Notes: generated by a model not told the origin, from the sequence alone. Numbered from the stretch's first letter, positions 45,701 through 57,046 are shown. The stretch is 64,000 nucleotides of DNA from Herpomyces periplanetae (GCA_009733715.1 WMKJ01000022.1:62001-126000), one strand, 5' to 3'. Made by a program: numbers and translations.

Positions 45701-48700
45701 GGAAACCTGCTTGTTTCCAAAGGTCTTAACCTTTCTTAGTCCCCTGCTACCTATTCTCCCCAGGCACAACAATCCATGCGTGTAATTATCCTGCTCCGTC
45801 CGTACTTCATTTTCCTTTCCCTAAACTTGGTCATCATTCTCCAAATTAACATGCCCAAATTCGAAAATAATCCTTGGGTTACTTTGATCATAGTTTAAAT
45901 TCTTGTCTACACACTCATTCAGTTCGTAAAGCCCATCATTTAATTGCTAACCATTTCCGAGATAAATTCAAATGTCCGTGTAAGCCTTTGGCAAGCTAAA
46001 CTTCGAGTCTCCTTACTCTTCCTTCTGTAACCCAACCCTCGTAGATGTCGCAATCCACACATAATTACAACTACAAAACTCCTCATAAATTCGTGTGTAA
46101 AAGTACCTAATCCGTCACACCAAGTAACAAGCGAGCAATCAAGCAAGCAATCAATCAAGCCCAGCATTAACATCACTCGCCCTCAGGCAAATCACCCCAC
46201 CAGACTATTTACGTAGTTCAAACCCACTTAACCATCATATCCCCCCATGTATGCATTATCAGATAAATAGAATCAATGTTAATTGTGATCAAGATTCGAT
46301 TCCGATTCAGCTTCCCCCTCAACGTCTCACGATTAAGCAGCACACACCCCCCCCTCCGAATATTGTACGTGTCCTCACGTCAAAACGTAGCACAATCGAT
46401 GAATCGTACAGGCTGACGGGTACGGCTCACGTCAAATGACCTGGTTTTTCTTGTAAAATGTACGCAATAATGTTCTCTGAATAACATAGCAAGATTTATA
46501 TTTGCCTGTCCAAATATGCAACTTTAGCGAATTTTACTAGCGATATTCGCACGTCAGATAATCGTTAAGCCAATTGAAATATGTCTATGTTTGATTCATC
46601 GAAATCTTGTAGACTTAACCCAATTTTCATAGTGCAACCATGCCATTCCAATAGAGCCTAGTAATGTGGAGAAACGCTCGAGTTACAACCTTCTCGCTTA
46701 ACTTTTCTCTCGTGCACTTCCCACTGCTCCTTTGGCCACCATGTCCCGTTAACATTTGTCTTTATCTAACCCACCTTACCCTCTAGGAAAACTTTTGATT
46801 CTAGTAGCACGCATGGAACCGTGAGCATATTCCAAGGAAATAAAAAACACATTCCCCAATCCTTAAATATAAATCAACAGGTGAATATGAATCTGGATAT
46901 ACAAGAAATATCATGTGTAATCGTGATGCAGACGGACAGTCTCGCCTTATAACTTCTTTCTACTCCAGAAAATCCAACAGCAATCGTTAACATACTATTT
47001 ATCAATCATACCTTGATCTCACAACTTGTTATGATGCCACATAGGGAAACATTACCACGACTAGCTTAATATAACCTTAGCCAACGGGTAAAATGCCAGT
47101 TAGAATAAAACATGATTCATGAACACATAAGAACCTCAAGAAGCGGGGAAAAGGGTTCATCGAAAGGGCCAATTTTAACAACCTTCCAAAACTTTTACAT
47201 GCGCGTACTGTCAAAATACCCGAAACCGGATCTGTTACTCCCCGAAACATATATCGTAGCAGGAACCAAATTTTTCTTCGATTGCTCACAAAACTCTAAA
47301 TTTAATAATGGTAAAATACCGACTGTTATGACCTTAGTATTAACCAATGTTATACTATAATTCCAAGTGTTATTCAAACTGTTCAGCTCGAACAGCAAGT
47401 TTCATCATCCAACCCTCCACCAGAGCGCGTGTGCAAGTTCTACAATTCGTACAGTACAATTCTTCATTAAACTTATACAGCCATTAAACAGCTACTACGG
47501 TTATTTAGTGTAGCGAAATGTAGGAAATAGTCAGTCACAAGCAACAAATTCGTGTAAATTTAACTTGTTTCATCATCGTGTATTCACCGACTTAACCAGC
47601 CCGGTACATGCGCAAAAATCCAGTAGAAAAGACTGTTATGATGCGAGAAAAAGTGTGTAAGTTGCGTATGCGCATGTGTGTGTGTGTGTATGTGTGTGCA
47701 AATTAGACAGTGATGTCCGGCAATGGTGATTAATTCCTTTACTATTTTTCTCTATCCGCTCATCCAAGCTACTCAGTTTAAGTCAAGTATACTACTAGTG
47801 CATTAAATTAGACCATGCCGCGAAAATGTTTACTAGCATTCTTTGAATAAAATTCACCTTGTACCTCATAATTTGAGTCGGGTAATCCAAAAGCCGGAAT
47901 GTGTACAACCACAGACTGAGTTTATTTTTGTTAAACACGATGGATGTATGGGTACGTGTATACGTGTATACGTGGGTTACTGTCCTTGTCTACTAATCCC
48001 AGAGATGAAAATATGATATATCCATGTCTTTCTACCTTCCCGCTCCACAATATAGAGAGGCTATTTCCGACTAATTCTATCATGGAAATATTTCACGATA
48101 ATGTGCCATGTAGTGCTACTTTTTGTAATATGCACAGTACAAATCTTATTGCATTGTAAATTATTTAGGTCAGTTAACGTAAACTTCTTGATCATAATGC
48201 TATACAACAACCAAAATTTTCAATTGCTACACTCACTCTGTTAATACGATTAAATCTTTTCCAGCTTATAATCTTATCAAAAGAGCTTATCCCATAACAC
48301 AAAACGAACCCAGTAGATATAAGTACGCACATGGTACGCCCCTCAATTGCGCAGTATAGTCAGCATAAATTATACGATTAACCTATTTATATTTCTATTT
48401 GTTTCAAGAAATTAACTAAACAATTGACAACTTGTCAAATCGTCACCTTTCCTACTAAATTTCTGCTTAATTTTCCATAATGTTTTCTCCCAAAATCCCT
48501 ACTGCATCCCACTTCAACAATACCTTTTAGTTCTCTGCCGTTAAATCGCTCCCAACATCTTCTATCCCCTTTCCATCCAATTAACCTAGTAAATAATCTT
48601 CAAACATTTTATCCCCCACACCCAAAACCAAGTTCTACGCCATATTACACCCCCCAATAAACCTACCCCAATCCTGGTTTTTTTCCCAAAGCAGGAAAAT

Positions 48701-48767
48701 AATCACCTCCGCCATTTTAAAACGTTGGCAAGCATCACCAAATCTCCAACACCCAAACCAGGCCAAC

Positions 48768-48773
48768 CACGTG
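48768..48773. promoter_or_regulatory. CACGTG upstream of membrane-protein gene
   Basis: CACGTG in the context ACCACGTGACTCGTGG, 145 bp before the start codon of the + strand gene. The flanking CCACGTGACTCGTGG can also pair as a short imperfect inverted repeat. Confidence 0.45.
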
Positions 48774-48912
48774 ACTCGTGGCGAGGGTGCGGGCGGCACA
48801 CTCGCCACAGCGCTTATTCATCAGTGGGCAAAGACGTCATGTGATCAGTACGTGGGTATTTCGCGATGCAAAATTGGGGAAAGTCAAGAACTCTTTGACA
48901 ATTTTTCATAAT

Positions 48913-50164
48913 ATGGCATTATTACCTTTTATTTCCATATACTTTTTATATGCAATTTCTTATTCGGCCGCAAATCTCTCTTCCGAAAATTCATTATTCA
49001 CGGACAATAATTGCTTACGACCGTTTACTCGTCTGTGCTCGGCGAAATCGGCGACTCTTGTTACATCTTCAATATACCCTGTCACTAGCAACGTCTTCTC
49101 GTGGGTTGGACCACTTTTTCGGCGAGACATTTCTCCTTTAAAATTAACATCATCAGAAATTTCTGATACTGAAGCGATTGAAGCTTCGCTAGCTAAACCT
49201 TTAAATGTGACAACTCGGCTCACATTTCCCTCTCTTTACTGGCCCTTCCCTTTACGCGTTGGTGTTAACGGTAAAGCCGCTCATCACCAAATTACAAGCA
49301 TACGTGGCGCTTGGAGTTTTACTGTGCTTTGGAATGTATTACTTTACGCTGTAGTTTATACTATATCAGCGCTAATTGCTTCAACTGCACATTTGAGCCG
49401 TCAAAAATATCGCAGAGCACTGAAACGCTGTAATACGCATACTGATGGTCCTTTGGTTAACTTATCCTCATCATCATCTTATCCTAATGGTGAAGCTACC
49501 ATTCCCGCTGTCGGAAACGGAAATAATGAACCATCTACCCGTTTTGCCTATCCTTTCACTGAAAAGGTCGTACCCACGTTACGCTCTCATTTATCAGCCG
49601 TAGTACCCGCTAACCTAAACTACAAATGTATATGTCAATCTAATTCGTCAACGCTACGCGAAAGGTTATCTACTACCGCTGCCACTTCGGCATCCGCTAA
49701 CACTACATCCGCCATCGCTTTCACCCCAACCCAGGGTACGTACAAAGTTATCGCTTTGGTCGTCCTTGGCTACATACTTTTAGCTGGCTTACAAGCCTTG
49801 TTTGCCGGTAGCATGGTTGGCATTTTGTACGTTATCACATATGCACACATGCGCCCGCCCACACGCTCGCACTCATTCCCTCACTCTGAATACACTTAAT
49901 ATCCCGTTTCCCACCCTACCTTCCACTCTCTGCTTTAACTTCTTAATCTAGTACGTGTGTGCGTGTGCGTGTGCGTATCCATGTGCATTTGTCCATCCGT
50001 AACTCACCGTTACTAACTTTTTCCATTTCCTATTTATCAGGTTAGGCACTCTGTACAAATTCGGGTACTTTCGACTAACAACTTGGCTACCCTTTGTTTG
50101 GGCTCTCATAAATACACTAGTCCTAATTTTGTCATCCTTCGCCACCCAAGAAGCTATTCTTTAA
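48913..50164 (+). CDS. Membrane protein with signal peptide, unknown family, 2 exons
   Basis: Exons 48913-49826 and 50041-50164 join ATT TT|G with a GTACGT donor, TACTAAC-type branch motif and TTTATCAG acceptor, giving 345 aa. The N-terminus MALLPFISIYFLYAISYSAA looks like a signal peptide or anchor. Three further hydrophobic segments are WSFTVLWNVLLYAVVYTISA, VIALVVLGYILLAGLQALFA and a C-terminal one that exon 2 completes (LPFVWALINTLVLILSSF). Exon 2 begins LGTLYKFGYFRLTTW. Between the membrane pairs lies a Ser/Asn-rich loop. I do not recognise the family or function. Tail-to-tail with MGST3 (264 bp). Confidence 0.72.
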
Positions 50165-50428
50165 AACATTATCTCAGTAATACGCATACAATACCGGCGC
50201 AGTTTACACTTCCGAATTTTGGATAAATTTACGTTGTATGATATTAATATAAGAACATGAAAGTTTAGGAAGCAAGGTCTAATAAAATTTGGGTTATTCG
50301 ATTATGCCATCAACCAGCGCATGATTATAGATTGAAAATAACAATTGCTACTAACCAATACAAAATAATCAAGCGGATATACAGGATCCCCGACCAAATT
50401 TGGTGTGTGCATGGGGCAGTTAGTATAG

Positions 50429-51723
50429 CTATTTTCGCAACATTGAAATTCCGAATGACCCCACCATGCCGTAAAGTGCAAGCTGTGCAAGCCATGAACC
50501 AGATCCGATAATCCTTCCTCTACCCTCTTGCTTGTCTTTACGTGTATAACCAATGGCAAAAGCTACTCTGCATGCAGACCAAAGGGCACCAGTGACAGCT
50601 GCCATTATGGGGTACTGCAAGCCTGCTACTAGCATGGCAGGCAATGTGGAAATATAATTCTCTATAAAATGGTAGTGAGCACGTTGAGCGCAGTTAAATA
50701 GGTAGTAAGCCTGTTTCTTATCCTCCTCTTTTTCTGCCGCTACCTGCTCAGGTGTGGCGAGAACATAAGGATATTTAATTCCTGCTGCGACACGAAAAGG
50801 TTTGATTCGCACAGCATGCCAGATGGCAACAGCGAAAGATGCAGTTCCCGACAGAAGTACGTAGCTAATACATATCTCACGAGAATTTTTTCGATCATTA
50901 TATCCGTAGGTTTTCAATTATCCATGGCAGTATTTTCTCGAATGGGAAAAAAACAAAGATAACTGATGATTAGCCTTGTGTATGACATTTGGTGAACGGC
51001 AGAGCAGTGTTGCGAATTAACGAAAGTTGGGCAGTTCTACCATAACATGCAGAAAATTAATTAAGCAACGTAAACTCGGTGTGAATAAAGTGAAGGATAA
51101 TTGCATAACAACGTTTCAACGAAATATCATGCAATAGTAAATTGACAAGATTGTTATTGGATGGGGGTGTGCTAACGGTGAACAAAAGCAAAACTTGTGC
51201 TATAAATGCGTGAATAAGATGATTTCTTCCCACCCCACGCACAAGCGCGCGGGGGGGAAATATGATGCGCAGGAATGAATGATGGGAATGGTAATGAATC
51301 GCTAATGCACTAACATGAGCAAAGGAAACAGTGTGGGGAGGGGGTAAAATGGAAAGGGTGTTTGAAGCGTAATGGTATGTATACTTGATGGGTAAAGTGA
51401 ATGATGTAGGGCTAAAGCGGGTGTGGTAAAATTGGAGACGCATTGATTAAGGGAGTAATCGCATTACGAATAAGAAGAGGTTTTTGAGAAGCATAGAGGG
51501 GGGTCATAAAAACCGTGACGGTTGGTAAATTAATCATAAAACGTGGAAGAAGATGAAAATTCAAGCCTGGGAAAGGAGGGAACGAATGCACAAGTAGAAA
51601 ATTTGAAAACATCTTTGACATGTGCAACAGTAGAAAAGTAGGAAGCATATTAAGGAAGATAAATCTTGTAAGTACGTACCCATACTCACGAGGCAAAACG
51701 ACTGGAACGAGATCGTTGATCAT
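50429..51723 (-). CDS. MGST3: Microsomal glutathione S-transferase 3-like (MAPEG), 2 exons
   Basis: MAPEG-family integral membrane enzyme of the ER or outer mitochondrial membrane with glutathione transferase/peroxidase activity in known members. Exon 1 (51723-51680) encodes MINDLVPVVLPREYG; exon 2 (50864-50429) resumes at YVLLSGTASF, the join GG|C restoring the family sequence REYGYVLLSG. Total 159 aa, close to human MGST3 (152). Diagnostic FNCAQRAHYHFIENY matches the MAPEG FNCxQRAHxN-type motif, though the Asn is a His here. Four hydrophobic segments are visible and the protein ends FGISMLRK. The intron is 815 bp, far longer than others in this window. The first exon was found because the exon 2 frame has no ATG and an in-frame stop upstream. 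Confidence 0.92.
50865..51679 (-). other. 815 bp intron of MGST3
   Basis: It starts GTACGT and ends ATTAG. Short low-complexity open frames inside (for example on the minus strand at 51057-51443) have no recognised product. No RNA gene was seen. Confidence 0.75.
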
Positions 51724-52450
51724 GATGTCCCTTGATTCGCGAAAGTAAGAACGGTGTTAATGAAGGTTGACTGGGTAAGACAAGAAGCGATTAACAGGGT
51801 TGAATTAGCCACGCGTACACGGAATAAGTATAATTAAAGTTAAAGAGAGGAAAATAGCTCAAAAACAAGAAAGTGTGAACGATACCAATGTACGAAAAAA
51901 GTGTAAAAGGGTACAAGAAAAAAGTCCACAGATTGCAGCATATAAAGGAAATCACGTACACTTGATAAATTTATCGAATAAATTTCCCCGAAACTCTTGA
52001 TAAATGCCAGTATACGAATAAAATATCTCTTCGATTAACACATGCACAATTAAGTTGTATCGCTTCGAAGAAACACGCGATTCATCAAGCAAAGTTGCCC
52101 AAACGAGTAGAAACGCGTCCTAGCTTGTCACGTGCCATGGAACGGATACGGATGACGTAACCAAAATTGGGGGGAGAAGGTAGGAGGATGGGGAGGGAGT
52201 TGGAAAGAATGGAGAATATTTTGGAGGGAAGAATTGGTGGTATGAGAGACGGCATGGGAAAATGGGAAATATGGATTTTTCCAAGAGGTATATTTATGGA
52301 GGGGATTTATGCATGCACCGATGGACTGGGCTATACTTTGTATATGACTTTCTTATTCCGCCCACACACCACCCCAAAGTTTTCTTGACTTAATATTTCC
52401 AAGCGTCGGCCTTCCTAGCCACGTTTCATCTCTCCCACAGCACACCACCT

Positions 52451-52485
52451 GGCTCGGCTCGGTTCGGCTCGGCTCGGCTCGGCTC
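52451..52485. repeat. GGCTC pentanucleotide repeat, seven units
   Basis: Seven tandem GGCTC units, the third reading GGTTC. The longest pentamer tract in the window. Confidence 0.9.
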
Positions 52486-53060
52486 GACCTGGTATGCAAT
52501 TTTATAGTCTAAACTTCCCTCCCCCCGTAAATGTACATTTCGCTTTAAATTTTAGTTGCGCTCTACGGGCTAATAAGGCTTACTAAATAAGTTCCGCATT
52601 CGGTTGGCTGTGTGATAAAAATATCATGTTGTGCCTAGATCGGCACACAATTGTCAAAATTCGCTTAATACTCATCTACCCCTCAATCAGTCCTTGTTAA
52701 CTTCACCTCCGACATCGCAACATCCCATTTCCGCTTCGGCATGATGGGTTTTCTCCACAGATTCTTATAAATTATGCTGACCTCTCCCCATTTTCCAAGT
52801 TTCTATTTCCTTTGAATTCTCATCATCTCGATCAATTTAATCGTCAAATGCCGGCATTTTTTCACCTTATATCGTAAATTCTCACTTCTTTAACCCAACC
52901 TGTTCCCCTTACTGCACGACGAATCATGACACGTCAATCGCAGTACTTAACTACCTCTCCGCTTCTGTTAGGATTATGACTTATTGTCAATTTTGGCCAA
53001 TTTTATAGTCGCACGTACTCTACTGTACTTTACTGTACTGTATTGTGTTGCTCTATACTT

Positions 53061-53095
53061 TATCCTATCCTATTCTATCCTAACCTACCTTACCT
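53061..53095. repeat. TATCC-type pentanucleotide repeat
   Basis: Seven degenerate five-base units (TATCC, TATTC, TAACC, TACCT forms) in the leader of the hapX-like gene. Confidence 0.75.
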
Positions 53096-53714
53096 TTCTC
53101 TAAATTCAACTCATCCGTTCTTTCCTTTACAATCTTCATTTATCTTACCCTTCTTTTCTCTACCAAACACTTTCTTACTCTGTTATACATTATCTTACTA
53201 AACTATACAATACTATATTTCACTACTCTACACCACACCACACTACACTACACTGCGCCACTTATTTCTTTATTCTACTCCGCTTTATTTTAACACCCTT
53301 TCTTGTACTATCCGATTAAATCGTTCACATTAAAATTGACAGGGCAACGCGTACAATTTTACCAAAACGCCTTTTCTGATAGCTCAGCTCCTCCCCGGCT
53401 AATCTACTTGCTCAATCACAAAATTCTCCTCCCCCAGAACATCTTATCATCACCAATCACCTTCTGATAATTTATCGGACAAAGTTTCATCCGAATTAGT
53501 TCCGTCGAATCTATGCAAAAGTTCCGCTGACACCCTGCCAAGACCATAGTGTGTTTTTGATCCATTTAGTCAAAGATCTTTCATCAGCCTATACACCCTG
53601 TTCATATCAAGTTGATCTCCGATAAGCTCTCAAGATAATTTTTAGTGGGTTAAAATAAGTGTGAAATTGGAAAATTCCCGAAACCCGTCATCAACTACCT
53701 CGTCCTCTCAAGCT

Positions 53715-56417
53715 ATGGATTCTCATATTTCAGATAGCGTTCCATGCTCGAGTTTACAGCGACCTATTTTGGCTGCCGCATTACCTTTATCACATACGAT
53801 TGGTCAACATCAAGATAATCCGGTAAACATCACTAGTCAAATTAACCCAGTAATACCCGCAAACGGATATAGTATTAACAAAGCAGGTATTACCGAAACT
53901 ATCACATGTGGTCCGATGAACAGTACTTATCATGTACCACCTAGGCCTAAACCTGGAAGAAAAACGGTTACTGAAGCTCCCCCTACTAAGCGAAAACAGC
54001 AAAATCGGGAGGCACAAAGACTTTTTAGAGCGCGAAGACAACGATTAAGAGAACAACTTGAATCCGAAGCTGCTGCGACCAGAAGAGAAAAAGAAGAATT
54101 AACAAGATTATTGCTTGTATATCAACATCAACTTGCTCAACAGGAAATCGCTTTACAATCTTTACGTCAACGTTGTGCCGTTGCTGAGGCTTCTACCCTC
54201 CACAGAAGTGGTGATGTTATAGGATCTAAAAGTTTGACGATACAAAATGGTGACAATTGTACAAACACCCCCCGCTCTACTGCCTCTCTTCGTTCTGCCA
54301 AAACTAGTTCTTCAAGCATAGCAGCTGATCTTGGCTTATCAGTTTCGCCATCCTCATTTACCAATCTACCAAGTGAAAGTGACTGCTTAAATCAGTTAGC
54401 CCTTTCAAATAACTCCCCAGGCAGTGTCCCTTGCAAAGCTTCATCTTTCAATGCTCCCTTGCCAAATATGATTGCTAGGGATCATTCATTTAATTTACCC
54501 ACTGACAATACACCAAGAATATCATCATCGGTAAACTCATGCGAACCTAGATCTTCATTTTCATCAATTACCAACTCACCTCCCAACTCGTCATCATCAT
54601 CAACTAATTCCTCCTCACCTTCTCCTTTCCCTGGATATGCAGGGAATACTTTACCCTCAGGTTTAGTCTATCCTTGCAATAGAACGCTTAACTCTACTTT
54701 GTTAAACGATAAACACCATGTAAGGGGAAATAATTTAACTAGATCAGTTAGCCCAAGTAACCCAACCACCGGTGATTCATCCACTTTCTCTCTACTTGAA
54801 ATGCGTGGAAATTGTACTCACAATGGATGTACTTGCGCTGGTCAAATCACCTCAACATCGTGGTCCACCCCTCCCCTCCCTGCCGTGTCTTCTGTCGTGT
54901 CGGATAAATTATTACCCGTCAAGGAGTATGCATCTGGATCTCCACCTGATTACTTAGATTCGGAAACTTGGATCGAGTCTCAGACTTCAGCTTCGTTGTC
55001 AACTTCCCCCGTTACTCTAACTTCGGATTCAATTCTTACGTCTTCAGTGACGTCATCCAATGTTCCTGCTTTGCCGTTAAATTCATTTTCTTCTTCATCA
55101 TCCTCGTCATCTTCAACTTCATTGTCAACGTCGACTTGCGGTGGTCAAGTTTGTCAAGTGACTAATTGTTGCTCTATACCTTCAAAGAGTGTATCGAATC
55201 ATGATTTATCCGATGTTACCTCTACAATATCTTCTATTGTTACGACAAACTTGAATACGGATAAAATTAGCCATAGTGTTATTGTGGCCGATAACGAGTT
55301 TCAACTTAACAAGTTTGATTTTCATAATTTTCCCAAACCAAAATTTCAAAATTCCGAAACTGACTTGTCTTCAACTTTATCCATATCCCAACAAATGGAT
55401 GTTGGCCTTTGCGGATTTTGTACGGATGATAAAAATTGTGTTTGTCGAAAAGCAAAGGACTTTTCCATTGAATTTTCTGCGCCAAGTTCCAATGAGAATT
55501 CAGCCACTCTGAACTCCACTTCAATGGTACCTTTCGTTCAAAAACGTTTACCTGCTGATGATGCTTATTTATTGAATAATATTCTCGATAATCCTTCTCG
55601 GATTAACCCTCGTTCATGGAATACTTCTTCCACGAGGATGGTTACTTCAGTTAAAGCTACGAGTAAAACTTCCTCAGCCCCCTTCAAACGACAACCCGGA
55701 ACCTGTGCCCAGTGTTTAGTTAATCCTGATCAAAAACGCTTTTGCGAAGAATTATCCAGAGGTAGAGATCAAAATCGGAGATTTTCCTTCAATTTTAATA
55801 ACACCAATTTCGACGATGATTCCTCCAATTTCTTTGAACTCGAAATCGTATCGGCAAATTTTCCCGTCACCGGCAAGCCGCTTTCAGCAAGCTGTGGCGT
55901 AGTTAACCCTGTTCATTCGAATGTTCAGTTAAACCTGGAAGAAATTACATCGGACTGTGATTCTGACTTGATTAACGATAAATTTACATATGGTAATCCC
56001 ATTACATCATTAGTCTCTTCCCCCAGAAAAACTTTGTCGTGCGCTGAAGCTTATCACTTAAGTCGTCAACCCAAAATGGTAATGGCCAGCCGAACGCGAA
56101 ACTTTGCCGAGATGTATCGTGTATACCTTGAAATGATGGGCCCCCAACGACGATCCAATCCGTGTAAAATATTGACAAATGATAATTCCCTTTCACTTAC
56201 GCCTTTTACCGAGCCTTTTAACCCAAACCATCAACCCGATTCATCAGGCTCATCATCTGAATCTTCATTATCATCATCACCTTCATCATCAATATCTTCC
56301 TTATCATCATCATCTTCTTCCCCTATGCACACATACCGCTTCACCGCCTATGAAATTGATGTCGGTGAAGCATTAGCCGTTATGGCTGCTTTAAGTGGAC
56401 GAGACTTTAATAGCTGA
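53715..56417 (+). CDS. hapX: HapX-like bZIP iron regulator
   Basis: HapX binds the CCAAT-binding complex and switches iron-consuming and iron-uptake genes; its cysteine-rich regions sense iron. Single exon, 900 aa from the ATG at 53715. The CBC-binding motif PPRPKPGRK is at residues 75-83, followed directly by a bZIP basic region (about 93-117, KRKQQNREAQRLFRARRQR) and a leucine zipper to about 165. Cysteine clusters: C367-X4-C372-X-C374; C475/C480/C485/C486; C566-X2-C569-X5-C575-X-C577, the classic HapX CX2CX5CXC form; and C664-X2-C667-X9-C677 in PGTCAQCLVNPDQKRFC, the family's later cysteine motif. The rest is Ser/Asn-rich. The start is the first in-frame ATG and leaves the CBC motif near the N-terminus, as in known HapX. 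Family strongly supported by the combination. Confidence 0.93.
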   Translation: MDSHISDSVPCSSLQRPILAAALPLSHTIGQHQDNPVNITSQINPVIPANGYSINKAGITETITCGPMNSTYHVPPRPKPGRKTVTEAPPTKRKQQNREAQRLFRARRQRLREQLESEAAATRREKEELTRLLLVYQHQLAQQEIALQSLRQRCAVAEASTLHRSGDVIGSKSLTIQNGDNCTNTPRSTASLRSAKTSSSSIAADLGLSVSPSSFTNLPSESDCLNQLALSNNSPGSVPCKASSFNAPLPNMIARDHSFNLPTDNTPRISSSVNSCEPRSSFSSITNSPPNSSSSSTNSSSPSPFPGYAGNTLPSGLVYPCNRTLNSTLLNDKHHVRGNNLTRSVSPSNPTTGDSSTFSLLEMRGNCTHNGCTCAGQITSTSWSTPPLPAVSSVVSDKLLPVKEYASGSPPDYLDSETWIESQTSASLSTSPVTLTSDSILTSSVTSSNVPALPLNSFSSSSSSSSSTSLSTSTCGGQVCQVTNCCSIPSKSVSNHDLSDVTSTISSIVTTNLNTDKISHSVIVADNEFQLNKFDFHNFPKPKFQNSETDLSSTLSISQQMDVGLCGFCTDDKNCVCRKAKDFSIEFSAPSSNENSATLNSTSMVPFVQKRLPADDAYLLNNILDNPSRINPRSWNTSSTRMVTSVKATSKTSSAPFKRQPGTCAQCLVNPDQKRFCEELSRGRDQNRRFSFNFNNTNFDDDSSNFFELEIVSANFPVTGKPLSASCGVVNPVHSNVQLNLEEITSDCDSDLINDKFTYGNPITSLVSSPRKTLSCAEAYHLSRQPKMVMASRTRNFAEMYRVYLEMMGPQRRSNPCKILTNDNSLSLTPFTEPFNPNHQPDSSGSSSESSLSSSPSSSISSLSSSSSSPMHTYRFTAYEIDVGEALAVMAALSGRDFNS

Positions 56418-57046
56418 CGTTAACTCAAGCTCGGTTGTCACTAACCTCCGAGCTCATCCCATCGCTTAAAGTCATAATTTTGTTTTTTAGCTTTTACTTT
56501 TGGATGTTCATTCCATTTTCTTTCGTAAAATTACGTTGTGTCGCCTTTACATAATCGCATATAAGACTCAGGCTTTGTTTATCATTTATTCTTTTACCAT
56601 TAAAATCAATCCTTTTTACATCTACCCATACATCATATATCCAATTAAACCCAACACGTTCCCAGTAACTCCCCTTCTCATCTTAAAATAATCATGTTCA
56701 ACCCTATTTAACCATTTCCCCCAGAATTTACTCTTGGCTCCCTTCCTCTTGCCCCGCGTTCCCGGCGGATTCTCCTCCCACCCGGCACGTGGCCATTTCC
56801 AAACTGAATCATGCGATAAAATACCGGATGCTCACGTGCTCGTGATGTTTGGTAAGGTTAAGGGAAAAGGGTCTTGAAAGTATGGGATGGGAGAAAATGA
56901 GAAATGTTTAAACGGGATTAATTGAGATGTCGTGTTGCGTAGAATTTTCTTGGTTGGGAAAAACTACGGCTAAAATATGGTTTGTTATTTAAGCGTGTAA
57001 TAAAAGTTAAACCCAAAAGGCGAACAGACGGGTTAAACTGGCCAAA
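56418..57046. other. Convergent hapX/HAT2 gap with two CACGTG sites
   Basis: Between two gene 3' ends lies a GC-rich patch (about 56745-56795) with CACGTG at 56786-56791 and 56833-56838, 47 bp apart. This is promoter-like sequence where no promoter is expected. The rest is AT-rich. No open frame of note. Confidence 0.5.

Larger units (their letters stand above)
41660..48912. other. 7.2 kb without a recognisable gene
   Basis: The longest gene-poor stretch of the window. From 41660 to about 42600 the + strand is purine-rich, fitting a leader for the minus-strand RING-PHD gene. A GC-rich block (42660-42840) carries CACGTG at 42707-42712. GGTTTT and GGGAAA hexamer tracts follow at about 42892-42940. 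From about 43900 to 46300 the + strand is strongly pyrimidine-rich. At 46372 and 46423 the motif CTCACGTCAAA occurs twice. A GT repeat lies near 47672-47698. CACGTG at 48768-48773 precedes the next gene by 145 bp. Open frames here are short and match nothing I recognise. Confidence 0.5.
51724..53714. promoter_or_regulatory. Divergent MGST3/hapX spacer, 2 kb
   Basis: CACGTG at 52129-52134 lies in the context TGTCACGTGCC, 406 bp upstream of the MGST3 start. Two pentanucleotide tracts (listed separately) and a CACTA-type tract near 53231-53255 follow. The + strand is pyrimidine-rich from about 52380 to 53640, which fits a long 5' leader for the iron regulator. No gene was recognised. Confidence 0.5.

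Noticed and set aside
14854-53353. Genome-wide enrichment of ACGCGT
   Set aside because: Copies are close to chance expectation and scattered over coding and noncoding DNA. Only the RFC1 site was kept, on position.
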